Positions 63,620 to 64,000 of a DNA stretch of 64,000 nucleotides are shown here, in pieces. The translations under genes were made by a program, and so were the position numbers. The DNA lies in NCBI GenBank assembly GCA_027886185.1, contig WOAB01000098.1:2790001-2854000 (forward strand), written 5' to 3'. The notes beneath the pieces are model-generated. The model saw nothing but the letters and a program-made list of their open reading frames with translations, had not been told where the DNA came from and ran no database searches. Origin of the DNA: Rheum nobile. Taxonomy: Eukaryota; Streptophyta; Magnoliopsida; Caryophyllales; Polygonaceae. Positions within the stretch are counted from its first letter, which is position 1. The number at the start of each line of letters is the position of its first letter.

Positions 63620-64000
63620 TCCTCCCCTCCTTGAAAAGGATTCATCCTCGAATCTGGCCCTTGCTCTTGCTCTTCTTCATCCACCAAGTAGGGAGTGAGG
63701 TCGGCAACGTTGAACACATCATGCACTCCATAAGTAGGTGGCAAATCCACCTTGTAGGCATTGTTGTTGATGCGTTCAAGGACTTGAAATGGGCCATCTC
63801 CCCTTGGCTTGATCTTGGAGTCTCTAAGAGTGGGAAATCTTTCCTTCCTTAGGTGCACCCACACTAGCTCTCCCAGCTCCAAGATGAGCTCCTTTCTCTT
63901 CTTGTTGGCTTGCGTGGCATATTGGGTAGTCCTCTTCTCTAGCTCGACCCTTGTCTCTTCATGGAGTTTCTTGATCTTGAGTGCTTGATCCATGCCTTCT
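63373..64000 (-). CDS. C-terminal end of pol, open into the 3' LTR (partial at right edge)
   Basis: The frame is open from the window edge to a stop at 63373, over 206 codons. It reads MDQALKIKKLHEETRVELEK, WVHLRKERFPTLRDSKIKPR, VDLPPTYGVHDVFNVADL and YLVDEEEQEQGPDSRMN. It then passes through the polypurine tract as PFQGGEDDVNPSHQ and continues inside the LTR as MRLTRAKARDLQAKLHLGLA. The first domain is the integrase C-terminal SH3-like region. The tail has no known function. The intact frame suggests a younger element than its neighbours. Confidence 0.75.
   Translation of the reverse strand, partial: EGMDQALKIKKLHEETRVELEKRTTQYATQANKKRKELILELGELVWVHLRKERFPTLRDSKIKPRGDGPFQVLERINNNAYKVDLPPTYGVHDVFNVADLTPYLVDEEEQEQGPDSRMNPFQGGEDDVNPSHQVKSSEPRRSPRLANLEPSREDPSSQEEGAPMRLTRAKARDLQAKLHLGLATLGPTSSLLGDFFSLMTISAPNEA

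Larger units (their letters stand above)
62642..64000 (-). mobile_element. Second Reina-like element inserted into the first, running off the right edge
   Basis: The 3' LTR at 62642-63619 and the pol C terminus at 63620-64000 are visible. It sits inside the integrase-side pol of the element at 60.4-62.6 kb. The five bases before it are GAAAG (62637-62641). These should recur beyond the far LTR if it is a simple insertion. Confidence 0.75.

Overview
This window reads as a repeat-dense piece of nuclear DNA from a flowering plant, probably a dicot. Genes carry GT-AG introns, the protein matches are plant families, and most of the length is LTR retrotransposon, Mutator-like and hAT-like DNA in nested layers. 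I cannot name the species. No RNA gene, CRISPR array or bacterial-style operon is present. Exon models below were read by eye from splice signals and reading frame.

Layout. (1) 1-1118: the edge of a minus-strand LTR retrotransposon (decayed gag, primer-binding site, one LTR). (2) 3104-15609, minus strand: a universal stress protein gene of four exons (167 aa) that stays fully open although intron 1 is 10.5 kb. That intron holds a gag-only Ty3/gypsy relic, a 5'-truncated Tekay/Del-type element with a 2.5-kb LTR, further LTR fragments and a hAT-like element. Intron 2 holds a second hAT-like element. (3) 15975-36353: a Mutator-like element of about 20.4 kb, bounded by degenerate terminal inverted repeats and a 15-bp direct repeat. 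Inside are an SDE3/MOV10-like RNA helicase gene with introns and one stop codon in its Walker A motif, a small coiled-coil gene, a decayed MURA-type transposase, an unrecognised 139-aa ORF, and two tandem DUF1985 plus Ulp1-protease genes (about 1000 and 882 codons) that both keep the His-Asp-Cys triad. (4) 36369-38600: AT-rich DNA with a third hAT-like element that contains a tRNA-like A box and B box. (5) 38600-64000: nested Ty3/gypsy elements, mostly with Reina-type reverse transcriptase motifs. Two insertions have perfect 5-bp target duplications (TCTAT for 39776-46153, CGCGC for 50631-54831).

The most interesting part is the Mutator-like element. The 9-mer ATCCTGTCA (TGACAGGAT on the other strand) occurs 21 times between 19.8 and 35.2 kb. 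Sixteen of these are in introns or intergenic spacers, including an intron of the captured helicase and a 212-bp tandem repeat with two copies per unit. I found no exact copy elsewhere in the window. Such a cis motif, confined to one element that also carries DUF1985-Ulp genes, recalls the element-specific motifs bound by VANC anti-silencing proteins of Arabidopsis VANDAL elements. That link is an inference, not something the sequence proves.
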